Both the position numbers and the translations under genes were made by a program. From assembly GCA_002270565.1 (NCBI GenBank), contig NQMI01000106.1:63717-127716 (forward strand): 64,000 nt of DNA, written 5' to 3'. The notes below the pieces were generated by a model, which searched no databases, had not been told where the DNA came from, and saw nothing but the letters and a program-made list of their open reading frames with translations. Every line of letters begins with the position of its first letter. The stretch's first letter is position 1. Below, one piece after another: positions 44,373 to 58,050 of this stretch. The stretch is from Stenocarpella maydis (taxonomy: Eukaryota > Ascomycota > Sordariomycetes > Diaporthales > Diaporthaceae).

Positions 44373-45108
44373 AAGTATAGAACATTTGGAAATTCTTCCG
44401 GTTATAAGTTCGTTACTATGAAGTCTGTTTAGGCACCTAGACATATAAAACATAAATTTGTGCGGACTCTTTTCATAACTACTTGCATAAAACAAGAAGA
44501 AACAGGTGCTTATAAGTATTTAGGCTGTAAAAATAGTCACCTAAACAAGGCTCATCTCTCATAAACTATATAAAACTAAGATACATAATTAATACTAATT
44601 ATCTCATAAAGAACTATAATAACTAATTGTAAGATATATTAAATAATACATCTTTCAATTTTGTATAATTAACATTAAGTACAATATTATAATCACCTGT
44701 CTAGAATGAATGCATTTAACTAGGTAGTCATTTATCGGTGACTCGATCAGTTTCTGTCTCTTATTCGCCGGAACTTGATAAATGTACCTAGGTAGTGGCC
44801 TTGGGTGGCTACCTAGGTAGGTATGTGCATATAAGCCCAAGGATGGCGGAACCACCCCGGTCCACACATGCGCTGGTGACTCACTTGGGTACTTAAGTAG
44901 CATGGAAGCGGTCCTTGTAAGAGTCGCCGTCTCTACCTACTGAATCACGCTCTCAACGCCGCCTGGAATGGGTTGGGTCCTCGCAGTGCTGAAGGAAGAC
45001 GGTTTGGAAGTGGCGCAGAAGCCGGGATAAGGAGACACCACGCAAACTTCGAGAGAATAGGTCGTGCCATATGAAGTTTGAACAGCTCCAAACGTTATCT
45101 ACAAATCT
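44373..45108. other. AT-rich spacer between convergent genes
   Basis: AT-rich from about 44.5 to 44.7 kb with TAAT and TATAA repeats, then more mixed sequence. No gene, RNA or clear element is visible. Confidence 0.45.
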
Positions 45109-46446
45109 CTACCATTCTGGGGTCACCTTCTTTAAGAAATTCATAAACTTGAACAGCCCCACCGCATATTCCACATTCCCTTCTGGATCAACAACCCGCT
45201 GGGGGAACGCGATGCCAGCGCCGAAAAGGTCGGGGATCCTCTCCCCAGATTCCGCGTCGACAAATGAGCCCGTCTCATTCTCAAATTTGGGGTGCACCGT
45301 TCTCCCCTCGACCCTCAACTCCGGCAGCCGGTCCGGCTTGTACCCGATGGCTTGGCACACGTGTGTGCAGTCCGCCAGCTCGCGCTTGTACGTGTCTGTC
45401 TCGTCGCCGTGGGTCGTCGCGATCTTGACGAGGTGGGCAGACACGGGGGATGAAGACAGGGCCTCCTCCTCCAGGTTCTGGCGCGCCCAGGTGGCCACCT
45501 CGCCCTTAAGGCCCGTGTTATCCCGCAGGATCCAGCCGTCGCGCTCCTCGGCGTATCGCAGGGGATGGCGGGTGAACCACTTGATGCGCAGCTGGGGGTG
45601 GGTGCTGGACGCCAGGCGGGAGAGGTTGCGCAGGACGAGGATGGCAGAGTGGGAGGCGCCGATCACGCCAATCTGTGTGGGTTGGTTGGTGGGGAGGGTC
45701 TTGGAGAGGCGTGTGGGCGACAGGGCGGTGTCGAGGTGGACTTCCTGCAGGTGACTGACTGGGAGAGGCCCGCTGGTGGGAGAGGAGCCTGTGCACAGGA
45801 CGAGTCTGCCGGCGTCGACCTGTGTGGGTGGTGAATTTCCGTTGGGCTGAGAAATTGAAACGGTCCAGGTTGAGTTTGACCATGTTGCGTTGGTAACTCT
45901 GCCTTGTTGCTTTGTTACTCCTTTCCGCTCATCTAGCCCTTTTGTCAACATGAGACACAAGTCTGCTGCCTGGGCGATATGGCATGTTTTCTCTGCGTCT
46001 AAGCTGAGAAGATGGCTCATGGCGTTTGGCTCAGGGGTCTCCTTGGCGATATTTCTGAACACCTCTACGCCTTCGGCATACTTGGTGAAGAATTTGACCT
46101 TGGTGTTGGAGGGCACCTCTCGATAATACTTGTTGAGCCTTCCTCCATCAAACAGCTCGTCAGTCCACAATATCGGGCCCTTCTGCACGTCGAGCAGGTT
46201 CCCAACGGCCCCGATGCCACCAGGGCCAGCACCAACTACCACTGACTCATATCTCCTTCCGCTAGAATACATCCTGGTCCATCCATGAGACTGGCTGAAT
46301 TCATGTGGAGGGGTAAGAGCGCCCATTGTCGCTGCTGAAGGGGACTTCATGTTGCTCCTCGCACCCAGGATGGCAGTCGAGAGGCATCGAGCCTGACGGC
46401 CCCCAATCCTTATAGGAAAGGGAGCCGTCGGGACCATGCATATCAT
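45109..46446 (-). CDS. FAD/NAD(P)-dependent oxidoreductase, probably mitochondrial
   Basis: A single exon of 445 residues from the ATG at 46446; an ATG at 46437 is also possible. The N-terminal 85 residues are rich in Arg, Ser and Ala with almost no acids and end [11 protein letters not shown], which resembles a mitochondrial targeting sequence. The FAD-binding loop [17 protein letters not shown] and a second nucleotide-binding loop [17 protein letters not shown] give the two-dinucleotide architecture of flavin monooxygenase and lysine/ornithine N-hydroxylase relatives. CTGSSPTSG (strand before the second site) and [11 protein letters not shown] near the C-terminus match the typical ATG and GD-like motifs. 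The reaction is not predictable from sequence. Confidence 0.82.
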   Translation of the reverse strand: MICMVPTAPFPIRIGGRQARCLSTAILGARSNMKSPSAATMGALTPPHEFSQSHGWTRMYSSGRRYESVVVGAGPGGIGAVGNLLDVQKGPILWTDELFDGGRLNKYYREVPSNTKVKFFTKYAEGVEVFRNIAKETPEPNAMSHLLSLDAEKTCHIAQAADLCLMLTKGLDERKGVTKQQGRVTNATWSNSTWTVSISQPNGNSPPTQVDAGRLVLCTGSSPTSGPLPVSHLQEVHLDTALSPTRLSKTLPTNQPTQIGVIGASHSAILVLRNLSRLASSTHPQLRIKWFTRHPLRYAEERDGWILRDNTGLKGEVATWARQNLEEEALSSSPVSAHLVKIATTHGDETDTYKRELADCTHVCQAIGYKPDRLPELRVEGRTVHPKFENETGSFVDAESGERIPDLFGAGIAFPQRVVDPEGNVEYAVGLFKFMNFLKKVTPEW

Positions 46447-49109
46447 CTTTCTCAAGGGCAATGGGTCGCCGCCCCTTTTCGCCCCTGGATGACAGGCTCG
46501 GGAAGCAAGCAATTAAGCGTTCGATGGGTCAGGGCAGCGGTATGACGGAAGGATCGATCTGAGGTCCGCGCCGGTGGCCCCGGGTGTGGCTCGATTTCTG
46601 GGAGTAGACGTTCGTACGTTTGTGCTGTTTCGTATGCGGACGCAAAATAAACAAGCCTCATCTGGGATATGACGGTGCTGAGTGCACTATGCAAGGCCGT
46701 TTTGAGACAGACTCGCAGTCACTGCTGCCACTGCAGTCAGTCAGGATTCGTCAGGCGCGCCGTCAATGCCGTGATTGGGTGAAATGTGCGACTGTCACGT
46801 GACGCTAATGAACTGACTGTGACTGACTGATTGAACGAGGTTAGCTTGATGTCCGCCTGTGACAGCGCTTTGTATTTATCCACTTGTGAAGCAGGTGATG
46901 ACGAACATCTCAGTCCATACATGATTTTCGAGGTCTGTTAAATGAACCCCATAGACGCTTGTGCGGAGGTGGAGCCAAGACACGCCATCACGGGGCAGTC
47001 CCGGATAACAAGACTGGCGAGGCCCTCCTAGACAGTTTGTTAAGAGATACTTGGCGCTAACCACTCCTCCAGCCTACATGAACAGTCGGCACCTAGGAGT
47101 GCGGAACATCATCTTCACTTCATCCTGAGCCTCACATCAAGTGTATGTGCTGGGTCCAACGAATTGATGGATCCCATGAGGGATAACAGGCTCCGAACGA
47201 GGCAAGGATTCTCCCCCTGCAGGCTTGCAAGGGTGATAAAGTTGATCAGGACTCACCGCAAGATAGTCAAGACATACGTGCCGGTAAATACCCATGCATA
47301 GCGGAGACTACACTTATCCTTGAAGAACTCATCACTACCTAGGTACATTATGATCGATGGCTGGGCTAGCCGTATTCTTCGCAGCGTGTTGCAACTCCTT
47401 ATCCATTTGTATACTTTTTCGGTTGATGAGTGGAACTAGAAGATCGACTCCTCGCGTGAATGTTTCAACTCCTGCAACTTATGAATTTGTCGGTATTATA
47501 CGCTCACTTTCTCGCGTGTATGTCTATATTCCATCTTGTTGAAGTTGTACTATTTATAGACCTGGGTATCCGGAACTCTGGTACCGAAACGGTAGCACGC
47601 CCTGGTGGCATAACCAGGACAATGAAATGCAACGCAAAACGACAGGAAACGAACGAGAGAAAAAAAATAGAGAGACCAGAACCCCCGCTCGGTGACCTAC
47701 AGTCCTCTCTTTTGTTCCTCTGTGAAATTCTCCCTCCTCCTACTTCAAGTTCTGCGCATGAATGTTGGTCAGGATATGCGCCGACCAAATACTGAACTTG
47801 AAATTCAAGAACGGCGAGCGGTAGTCTCAAGTGCTCCGTTCTTGTGGCTTTGATAGGCTGGAGCACGCCCATCTATCGACTCGCTTTGGTCTACATATGT
47901 AAGGTTTGCAAATGCTGTCTCTACCCTTGCATACCTAGGTGCTCAGAACAGCTTGAATTGGCCACAGGCTCACGAGGCTGGTGGCATGGGTAAAACTGGC
48001 AAAGTTAGCACTCTGTCCAAAGTTACCTCTAATAATTTCTTGCGGGTTTCCAAAGCCATACAGTGGCAGAAACTAAGGCCCCTCCGAGTCCTTGCTGCAG
48101 TGGACCCCCAAGGAGCGACTTAAGTTTCTGGCAGCGGAAACTCTGACCCGATTAAAGTCTTGAGACCATATAATGAGGCTACAGATTTACTTCCGCACTT
48201 CTACCCTCTGCAGCTAGACTTTTTGCTAATCAGCTGGTCGTTCCGTGCTGCTATCTATTTTGTATAGAATCCGCACTTACCCTGTATTTGAGGCTGGTCT
48301 CCCACCGCTGTGGTTCTCAGGTGGGTTCATCGGACATCTGGAGACGCTCAATGCGCCGAGGTTGGTACAAGGCGGACGCAGAAAGAACCCGGATTATCTA
48401 CACGAGAAGTCAACTTCGGCACGGTGAAAGCTAACCACAGGAGCCAAACTGCTCACGGGTTGGACTCGTTGCAAGCTTAATCGGCGCGTTCCATTGCTGC
48501 ACTGGCTGGATGAGTGCTCAGAGTGCCGTGGCGTATACTATGTACATTGTGTAGCACGTAAGCTACCTAGGTTGTCCGATCCCATTCTGTACAATGCCAG
48601 CGACAAGCAATACGTCATGATTTGGTTCCAGCCTAGAATAAGGGGCATCTTTACTCTGGCACGTGGGTGTCTGGGCCGGTGGTCGGGTGAAGAAAATGTC
48701 CGCTAGAACTCGGGGGTTCGGAAATATCCCGGTCGATCATAGCTGTCCTTGGACGCTGTCTATAGACGGCCGATTGAGTGCACCCGATACCCCATCTGCC
48801 GTATGCTCAGTTGCTAGACCCAGGGTGTTCGAGCGGCTCCAGTGCGGGGGTGTTATTGCCCTGTGGTTGCACAATCATGTAGGAGGGCCGCCGCCCGGGC
48901 TGATGCTCTCCTCATGGACACCCACCTGGGCAGGTACTTACTTAGTATCGTTGCTTGACAGGAATTCGTCGCGTCCTTCAGGTCGCCAACTGACAGTGTT
49001 GGCTTGAATGCGAAAGGGGGGGGGGAGAAGAAGAAATCATGAGTATCGATCGAATCTAGATTTCATAGAGACTTAAAACATGCTAATTCAGAGGCAAGTT
49101 GGCGGCCAG
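46447..49109. other. Gene-poor spacer before the retroelement block
   Basis: No open frame here has family resemblance; the longest (47504-47872 minus and 48663-49007 plus) are compositionally unlike the neighbouring genes. A G run lies just before 49027. This is the transition from the gene-bearing region to the retroelement block. Confidence 0.45.
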
Positions 49110-49324
49110 TGTGGCAATAGTAGTGTGCAACAGCACATTGGTGGGCTATCGCTACAGCCACCGTACTGTAGCCAGAGGGCGTAGTTGCTTACTAAGCAAC
49201 CACCACCCACTATATAGACCCGAGATAGCTAGCGGGCTACGCCCACTGTACCCACTACTCGAAAGACAGAGAGAAATACAAGAATAACACCCCACTCGTA
49301 TTGCAATATATGACCCATCCAACA
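49110..49324 (+). repeat. 5' LTR of a Ty1/copia element (215 bp)
   Basis: Starts TGTGGCAATAG and ends CCATCCAACA, giving TG...CA ends and exactly 215 bp, the same length as the copies at 56486 and 57773. Beyond the right end the sequence diverges from the other copies, as expected for the step into the internal region. It differs from the other copies by a handful of C/T or G/A transitions only and is far less mutated than the internal region. Confidence 0.75.
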
Positions 49325-52300
49325 CTAATCAGTAGTTGCAAGAGCGACTATAGATTAGTAAGGATTGAAGAGACAGATTATTACTGCTTTAATAGTAGCT
49401 GTACTAATGGTACTAATAGTATCACTCCTTAAAGATACTCCAGTAGTCTTTAGCAATATTATTACTACCTATTATAAGAAGAAGAGGGCTCTATATACAT
49501 AACGCTATACTCTACCTTTATCCCATACGCATTTATTACGCCCTAAGTATTATCAGAAAGCAACTGCAGAATGTATAAGGCTGCATAATATTGCCAACCC
49601 ACGGCTACTCTTAAAAAATAACGCTAGAGATATCACTACTTTAGCACCTATTAGCAACTACCCTAGCAATCCCCTTAGCAATCAGCTACACCAGCTGAGG
49701 TTAACCTTACCAGCCGGTACATCTTTACTACCCCTGCTAATAGCTTACCCCTATATACTTACTATCCTTTATCACCATCTTTTTTACCCCTACTTTGCCC
49801 TAGCACACCCCTATTCTTTGCTATAATACCATATATCAACCATACGATCCGCATATTATGATAATAAACCCCTATAATAAAGATAACACCCCTATGCTAT
49901 CAGCATCAACAGCCGTACCAACAGTTACTACTAGTCTTAACCCTATTAACTTATTAGATATAATTAAGGATATATCACTTAGGGAGGCTACTGCTAAGAT
50001 GAGCCTTAACTCTAGTTTATAGGGGGTAGACCTGGATCCAGATGCTCTAAGTAACCCAAGACCACACACAATCTATCTTAATACCTATATGCAAGCATAG
50101 TACCAAGCATATGTAAGGCATACCAGCTAGGAAGTCTATATTGATTTTAAGGATAACTTTAGGGACTGAAAAGAGTAAACATTTAGAGCAATCTATTATG
50201 ATATTCTTACTGCCCTTAAGAAGATATTATAAAGTAAGGGAATATACTTATAGGTTAATAATAATATAAAGGCCTTTATAGAACTATTAGAGATAGATTC
50301 CCTATTAAAAGCCCCAGCATCCATACAACACTAGCACTAATAGATGATATGGTTAAAGAGATATCGTGATTATATTCCCTTTGATAACAGTCTATCATTT
50401 GAAGAACGCTAACTAGCACTAAGTAGTAATAGAAGGATAGGCCTAAGTACTTACAGACCTATATTATAACTTACTACCCCAGCCATACCCAGATCTCAGT
50501 CCCTATCCCATCAGCCACAGGGCATGTACAACTATAAGACTTCTGATGGCTATAGATTACCACTTAAGTGGGAGGAATTCCAAGCTGCTTATAAGAAGCA
50601 TGCCACAATCCCTCCGCAATAGCTACATACCATACTACTGGAAAAGGGCACATCTGCTAATATGGCTAAGTACTACTCAAATAATGAGAAATTTACTAGA
50701 GCAATAAATAAAATAGTTAATAATAAAATCTATCTCTTTTATAATATCTGTAAAAATAACTACCTATACCCAACTTACTTCTAGGCAGCATTACCTGTGA
50801 TGTTAAAGGGTGAAGCTAAGGATTTTTATATATAGTTAATTACAGATAAGGATACCTTTACTACAGCATATACTAAACTTAAGCAATGATTTAATATAGA
50901 TGGCAGACAATAAGTATATTTAATAATATGGAATACTACTACTTTTACATTAATATAGTAGAAAAATGAGAGTAAAACCTTATTAAAAATAGTAGAAATC
51001 TTGATTAAAAATATAAAGCAATACTCCTAAATACTTAGCTATAAAGAAGTACTGGGAGACAAACCACTATGTGATAACCTTATCCGTGCTATATGTGGTA
51101 TACCCGAGTTCTACTTTGTTAAGCTAATGGCCCCAGCTACTGCCAATGAAGTGTATAATATGCTCCATTGTTATGCTGCATCATTAGGGCCTTAACGCCC
51201 CTCCCAATCATATACTATAGGGCAAGGTAATAATAATGGATAGGATGGTAACTATAATAAGGATAAAGAACAAGACGATGAGCAGTACCTTAATAGTAAC
51301 TAGTTCTATCTTAACCGCTAGTATAATAATGACCGGTAGCATGGAGGCAACTACCTAAGGAACTCTATACGTGGGCAATATCCCCTAGGATGAGGTAATT
51401 ACCATCCCTAAGGCAACTTCCAGCTGCTCTCTAGAGGATGCAACCGCCCCTATGAATGGAATAATGGAAATAGTCCCTTATATAAGAAGAAATGCTTTAT
51501 TTGCTAGAAGGAAGGATACTAGTTATTAAATTACTCTTTTAAAGAGCGCTAGAGGGCTAAAGGCATATATATAAATATATACAGCACTATAGACCAACCC
51601 CCTTTAGATAATAAATTTCACGCATTCCTTATTAACTATAAGGGCATTAACTATAAGAGCAACAACCAGGAGAGTACTAGCATGTTTATTAGCAATACTA
51701 AAGCCTGAGAAAACTATATATAGCTGATAGACTAAGCTTTCCTCCATACTTTTAGTATTAATAATAATGAGGAGGACTAGGATAGCCCTAGCTCCATGAC
51801 TGATAAGAATAATGTTAGTAGCAGTAATAATAAAGCTAATAAGGAAGCTAGCAATATTAAGGAAGTCTTCATAATAGATAACTACTTGCGCTAGCGCTTC
51901 TAGGGGATCCTCCTGGATACTAGTGCAGCTAACTATTCTACTGCCGGGTATAACTAATATACTGCTCTGCAGCAACTGTTACCTATTGCTCTTAATAAGT
52001 CTTATGCAGGTGAAGCATTAGTTTGCTTTGGATTAGGAAAACTACTATAGTTAATAGGAGCAACTATAGTTAATATAGCAGCCAGCAACTTGATATTCCA
52101 CATAATAAAGATAGCAACCCCCTTCCTCTTATATATATAAGATATGAATATGCACTTACTCTTTATGCGAAATATAACTAATAAAGTTATATAATATAAG
52201 TCAAATTAGCAGCATAAGAAGATGTTTCCTGTTACTTGGAAGTAGGGATACCTATGGTTTCTTATGAATATTAATAAGGATAATAATACCCCCATTCTCT

Positions 52301-55170
52301 TCCTTATGGAAGTTAAACTATAGCGGCTATATAGATGATTTAGGCACCTATCTATTAATTGTCTTTCCTGGCTATTAACAGGCATAAGCTATAATATTGA
52401 TTTCTTAGCATTAGAGGCTATTACTAAGTTCTATTACTACTACTAAATGCACTCTCCTACACCCTAAAGATTCAAGTTTAACCTCTGTAATGATGTTGAC
52501 TTTAACTATGAGGTTGTTGTAGATATAATGTACTTGATAGGCCTTCCTGTACTACATGTTATTAACTTGGCTACTTCCTTCCAAGCTGGATAATTCTTAC
52601 CTTCTCTTTCCACTAAAAACACGTGGGAAGCCCTATAAAGTTGCTAGATTAATATATATATAAGTCCCCTGGATTACCTTATATCCAATATGGGGACTAA
52701 CTTTGCTTCCAGCAAGTTTAAGAGTATAGCATATATCATGGGTTTAATTACGTATAAACAAATACCTGCAGAAGTATATTAGTTAATCAGCAAAGTAGAG
52801 CGATATTACACTCCTTTATGCAGGGCTTTTAACATCTTATACGCTAAGTTATCAACCACATTTACTAAGGAAGCTATACTACAGACAAGCTTTACAGCAG
52901 TTAATAATATGGTTGGCCCGGATGGCCTTATGCTAACTCTCCTAGTATTTAGAGTATACCCATGTATAACGGAAGACTCTGCCCCTATGCTATCTACTCT
53001 AAGGAGAGCTAAGGCGGTATAAAAGGTAATAAAGGAGATTAGGAGAATTAATGCAACACATAAAATTAATAAAGCATTATACATAAGGAATAGCCCAGAT
53101 ATATTAGGAATCTTAAGCCTTTCACTCTAGAGCGAAGTATGTGTATAGCAAGACAAGACTGAGTAGTAAGGCCCATACAAATTACTCTCTATTAATAACT
53201 ACAATATAATAATTAACCTACCAAATGGACTAGTTGTTTTCTGGTCAACCCTCATATAGCCATACTACTAGGATAAAGAAGAACCTATTAATCTACTGAA
53301 CCCTAATAACATCCCTAAGGAGCTAGTATGCTTCGAGCCAGACCCTATACCGGCTATCCCTAACCCAGTAGTCCCTTAATAATAAGGACAGCCACAGGGA
53401 ACCAAGAGCAAGCAGAAGGCAGTTATCATTATAAATAATAATAATAACAACCCTACTGCTAATAATAATAACGATAAGGTGGAAGATAAGATTATTGCCT
53501 ATGTATTCCTTACCTAATGTAAAATTAAGAACTATAAACTTACTCTAAAGCTCTACTAAGATAGCATTATTACTACCCCGGGCAACCCCTTTGAGGAGTC
53601 AGATAATAGGGAAGTATCTAAGCTAATTAGCTAAGGAGTATTCCGGTTTAAGCAGTTTAATAAGAGGAAACATGGAGGAATATAGATCTTTAAGTCTCAT
53701 ATTATTAAAGAAATTAAGGGTAAAACCAAGAAGCTATATAAGAAGTCCCACCTAGTTATAGCCAGCTTTAGGGATCTTATAAAATATAAGATCATTATAT
53801 AATTACTAATGGTATAATGTGCAAGTTATTAACTCCTTCTTGCCCTTATACCTTCTTTAATAACTAAGGGACTATATCTTGAACTCTATAATATTACCCA
53901 GGCCTATCTATAGTTAAAATCTACACTTAAGAGGCCTATCTTATGCTACCTTCCTCCTGAAATAAGGAGTAAATACCCGGCTGGCACGATTATAAGGGTA
54001 ATTAAGCCTCTATATAGTGTTACTAAAGCCGGCGTGCACTAGTGGGCCACATACTATAAACACTATATTGAGAAGCTGGGGATGATTATATCTGTATATA
54101 ACCCATGCCTCCTAATAGCTAACCATAGTAGTAAGGGCAGCAAGGATATCTTTAGTATTACTGCTATACAGACTAATAATACCCTTACCCTCTATACCCC
54201 AGCTTTCTTAGAACTTAAGGAGCAAAAGATTAAGAAAAAGGAGATCCGCTGTAAGCCAAAGGATAGATTAACCCCTAAGAGATTACTAGACTTTAATAGC
54301 ATAAAGATCATAATATTTTATAACAGCATTATACATCTCAGATAGAAGGGCCAAGGGGCAAAGATACAGCTAGTTAACTATATAGCTATAGATTGCATTT
54401 AATAGTATATGGAATAATACGTATAAGGAGTTATCTAGCTTCTATTTGCCATCTAAAAGCAGCATTTAACCTCTCTATTGCAATATAAATTCAAGACCCC
54501 AAAGAAGAGGACTATGCTAAGTTGAATAAGCAGCTAAAGTAGCAAGCAGACTACCTTAACTATAGCCTTAACTATATTCCTCTGAACCTTGCAGCAGCTA
54601 AGTTAATGATTTTTATAAACGGGTCTTTTACTAACAATAAGGACCTTAGTTCCTAAATTAGCTATATAATTACCCTAGTAAATGAAAAGCAAACCAAGCA
54701 ACCATCTATATAGAAGATTACCGGAAACATCCTCCATTAGTTATTAATAAAGTATAAGAGGGTTATATATAGCATACTTGCTTCTGAGATTTATAGTATG
54801 GTTAATAGCTTCAATATAGGGATTATAATATCAGCCACTTTACATCAGGTTACCAAATGCCTAAGTCTACTAGAGATCCCTCTCATCATCTATATAGACT
54901 TATACTCATTATACAAGTATTTGGTTAAGTTAGGGATAATAAAAAAGAAATACCTGATAATTAATATGATAGCATTAAGGCAGTCATACGAGAAGCATAA
55001 GATTTATAAGATCCAATAGATTACTGGGGACTATAACCCAGCAGATGTCTTCACGAAGAGTATACCAAATAAGGCGCTAGAACGCCTTATCAACAACAAT
55101 ACCCTCATTATCAAGGTGGAAGGATATATAGACTGTAGCCAATTAATAATAACCCCTTCCTCTACCTAAA
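49325..55170 (+). mobile_element. RIP-degraded Ty1/copia internal region (gag-PR-IN-RT-RNaseH)
   Basis: Conceptual translation on the plus strand, tolerating TAA, TAG and TGA where CAA, CAG or TGG are expected, recovers the copia order. A zinc-knuckle-like CFIC block lies near 51500, and a protease-like LLDTSAAN near 51910. Integrase core sequence (SNMGTNFASSKFKSIA, then KVERYYTPL) is at 52.66-52.83 kb. Reverse transcriptase is at about 53.6-54.35 kb (ELYNITQAYL, YNPCLLIANHSSKG), and RNase H at 54.6-55.1 kb (LASEIYSMVNSFNIG, IALRQSYE, NPADVFTKS). Integrase before reverse transcriptase defines copia rather than gypsy. Dozens of stops make it non-functional. All changes are of the C-to-T and G-to-A type typical of RIP. 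Confidence 0.88.
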
Positions 55171-56485
55171 CACCATATAAGGGATTATAATGATTACTGC
55201 AAGAATAGCTATATACTAACTTGCCTAGCAAAAGCATACTCAATAGCAATTAACTAACTAACACAACTTAGTTAGTAATACACTAACGCAATACTAATGC
55301 TGCCCCATATAAAGGAAGAATCACTACTTCCTAGTACCCTGAGCCCCAGATGAAAGTTAATAAGTACCTTAAGATATAAAAAGGGATTATATAGTACTAA
55401 TAACTAGCAAAACTTTATATCCCTATCAATTAGTTACCTGCATCTTACCCTAAGGAGCTGTATAGTTAGCCAGTATATGGTTTAAATCCATCTTAAGGGC
55501 GAGACCTTGTAGCCAAGATTTTTATAGTAGTGCCTATGCACTGAGGGTTTAGGTGATAAGGGTTACTACTATCCCACGGGCACTTAAGTTGCTAGCTGTG
55601 CGTATCAAGCGTCCCCGGTCAAGATTTCGCGGTCTTAACTCCTGCTTAACGTGTGTTTTACATACTTATTAAGAGCGGCATCGGATATTGCACGCTTTAT
55701 TATGCATTTTTTAATAAGTTAGCTCCAATATGCCATTCATTACCATCTGCTATAATCCCTACCTAACCTAACTACTACCTCATTTACACCTACTAACTCT
55801 TGCTATTGGCCTTTGATGGAGAGGGCTTTACTGAGTGTTCTTCCCCTAAATGGCCTCAGGTGAAGAGGGCTTTTATAGATTGAGTTGTCGTTAAAACTTG
55901 TTATTGATGTCTGCCGTTAGATTGGTAGCTGATCTGGACTATACTCAATTTAGTTAATTGTTAACACTTAGTAAAGAGAGAGAAAGGGTCCGGAAGGCCG
56001 GATAGTTATTATTCTAGTTCTAGAGAGTCCGGGCAATTGTTATTCTAGCTTTAGGCAAATCCTTATTTAACCTATAGCCTATAGGTAAAGGAAGCATGAG
56101 TCCTTATCGCGTATTTCTTTTGAAACCCTTAAGTACTAAAGATAATAAATGGGCAGTATATGTTAATGGAAGCGGATATTTTGTATAGGGAAAGCACTAT
56201 ATTATGCCGGATTGTATAATTATGGGCTTCTAGCTTCCAGAGGAAGCAGGAACAGCTATAATATACTAGGCCTCTCTGAGTGCCTATATTTAATGGGCAC
56301 TTGGTATAACGGTATATTTAATGAACTTAGCAAAGGGGCTGCTATAACTAAAAGTAATGGCAATATAGGGATTCTGATAATGAATATAGTAATTCTTTTA
56401 TTCTTATTATAATAGCAAGAGCGTGGGTTCAACCCCACGCCTGGGATTTTTTTTTACTATAATTTTTAAAAGAAAAGATTACTAA
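55171..56485. other. Segment between copia RNase H and the 3' LTR
   Basis: About 1.3 kb longer than expected before a copia 3' LTR. It includes a less mutated stretch (about 55.5-55.65 kb, with GTATCAAGCGTCCCCGGTC) and a tRNA T-arm-like hairpin near 56420. A nested insertion is possible but cannot be delimited. No coding sequence is visible. Confidence 0.4.
56410..56456 (+). mobile_element. tRNA T-arm-like hairpin followed by a T run (SINE-like tail)
   Basis: GCGTGGGTTCAACCCCACGC forms a perfect stem around a box B-like TTCAA loop and is followed within 6 bases by nine or more T residues, a polymerase III terminator. The upstream box A is not recognisable, perhaps because of RIP. The layout resembles the relic at 22330-22462. 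Confidence 0.3.
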
Positions 56486-56700
56486 TGTGGTAATAGTAGT
56501 GTGTAATAGCACATTGGTGGGCTATCGCTATAGCCACCGTACTGTAGCCAGAGGGCGTAGTTGCTTACTAAGCAACTACCACCCACTATATAGACCCGAG
56601 ATAGCTGGCGGGCTACGCCCACTGCACCCACTACTCGAAAGACAGAGAGAAATACAAGAACAACACCCCACTCGTATTGCAATACGTGACCCATCCAACA
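56486..56700 (+). repeat. Copia LTR, candidate 3' LTR
   Basis: 215 bp with TGTGG...CCAACA ends, matching the LTR at 49110. The left edge shows extra C-to-T changes; the interior is unmutated. It is followed by GCGCCCTAAATAGAGGG flank rather than internal sequence, as a 3' LTR should be. The same LTR plus flank recurs at 57773 and 58051. Confidence 0.65.
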
Positions 56701-56762
56701 GCGCCCTAAATAGAGGGCTTTTTATTATGCCTTATATTATTATAATTATATAAATAAGCATT

Positions 56763-57734
56763 NNNNNNNNNNNNNNNNNNNNNNNNNNNNNNNNNNNNNN
56801 NNNNNNNNNNNNNNNNNNNNNNNNNNNNNNNNNNNNNNNNNNNNNNNNNNNNNNNNNNNNNNNNNNNNNNNNNNNNNNNNNNNNNNNNNNNNNNNNNNNN
56901 NNNNNNNNNNNNNNNNNNNNNNNNNNNNNNNNNNNNNNNNNNNNNNNNNNNNNNNNNNNNNNNNNNNNNNNNNNNNNNNNNNNNNNNNNNNNNNNNNNNN
57001 NNNNNNNNNNNNNNNNNNNNNNNNNNNNNNNNNNNNNNNNNNNNNNNNNNNNNNNNNNNNNNNNNNNNNNNNNNNNNNNNNNNNNNNNNNNNNNNNNNNN
57101 NNNNNNNNNNNNNNNNNNNNNNNNNNNNNNNNNNNNNNNNNNNNNNNNNNNNNNNNNNNNNNNNNNNNNNNNNNNNNNNNNNNNNNNNNNNNNNNNNNNN
57201 NNNNNNNNNNNNNNNNNNNNNNNNNNNNNNNNNNNNNNNNNNNNNNNNNNNNNNNNNNNNNNNNNNNNNNNNNNNNNNNNNNNNNNNNNNNNNNNNNNNN
57301 NNNNNNNNNNNNNNNNNNNNNNNNNNNNNNNNNNNNNNNNNNNNNNNNNNNNNNNNNNNNNNNNNNNNNNNNNNNNNNNNNNNNNNNNNNNNNNNNNNNN
57401 NNNNNNNNNNNNNNNNNNNNNNNNNNNNNNNNNNNNNNNNNNNNNNNNNNNNNNNNNNNNNNNNNNNNNNNNNNNNNNNNNNNNNNNNNNNNNNNNNNNN
57501 NNNNNNNNNNNNNNNNNNNNNNNNNNNNNNNNNNNNNNNNNNNNNNNNNNNNNNNNNNNNNNNNNNNNNNNNNNNNNNNNNNNNNNNNNNNNNNNNNNNN
57601 NNNNNNNNNNNNNNNNNNNNNNNNNNNNNNNNNNNNNNNNNNNNNNNNNNNNNNNNNNNNNNNNNNNNNNNNNNNNNNNNNNNNNNNNNNNNNNNNNNNN
57701 NNNNNNNNNNNNNNNNNNNNNNNNNNNNNNNNNN
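56763..57734. other. Assembly gap (run of N)
   Basis: 972 undetermined bases. Both edges are copies of the same LTR-containing repeat, so the gap is probably repeat-caused and its size may be nominal. Confidence 0.98.
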
Positions 57735-57772
57735 TTTTTTTTACTATGATTTTTAAAAGAAAAGACTACCAG

Positions 57773-57987
57773 TGTGGCAATAGTAGTGTGCAACAGCACA
57801 TTGGTGGGCTATCGCTATAGCCACCGTACTGTAGCCAGAGGGCGTAGTTGCTTACTAAGCAACTACCACCCACTATATAGACCCGAGATAGCTGGCGGGC
57901 TACGCCCACTGCACCCACTACTCGAAAGACAGAGAGAAATACAAGAACAACACCCCACTCGTATTGCAATACGTGACCCATCCAACA
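57773..57987 (+). repeat. Copia LTR, second copy next to the gap
   Basis: 215 bp, nearly identical to 56486-56700 but without the C-to-T changes at its left edge. It has the same left flank (TTTTTAAAAGAAAAGACTAC) and the same right flank up to a single N at 58050. Confidence 0.75.
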
Positions 57988-58050
57988 GCGCCCTAAATAG
58001 AGGGCTTTTTATTATGCCTTATATTATTATAATTATATAAATAAGCATTN

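Noticed and set aside
48663..49007. 114-codon plus-strand frame before the retroelement
   Set aside because: No family resemblance, no promoter or splice context, and composition unlike the neighbouring genes.
56732..57799. 355-codon frame spanning the N run
   Set aside because: It exists only because undetermined bases give no stops.
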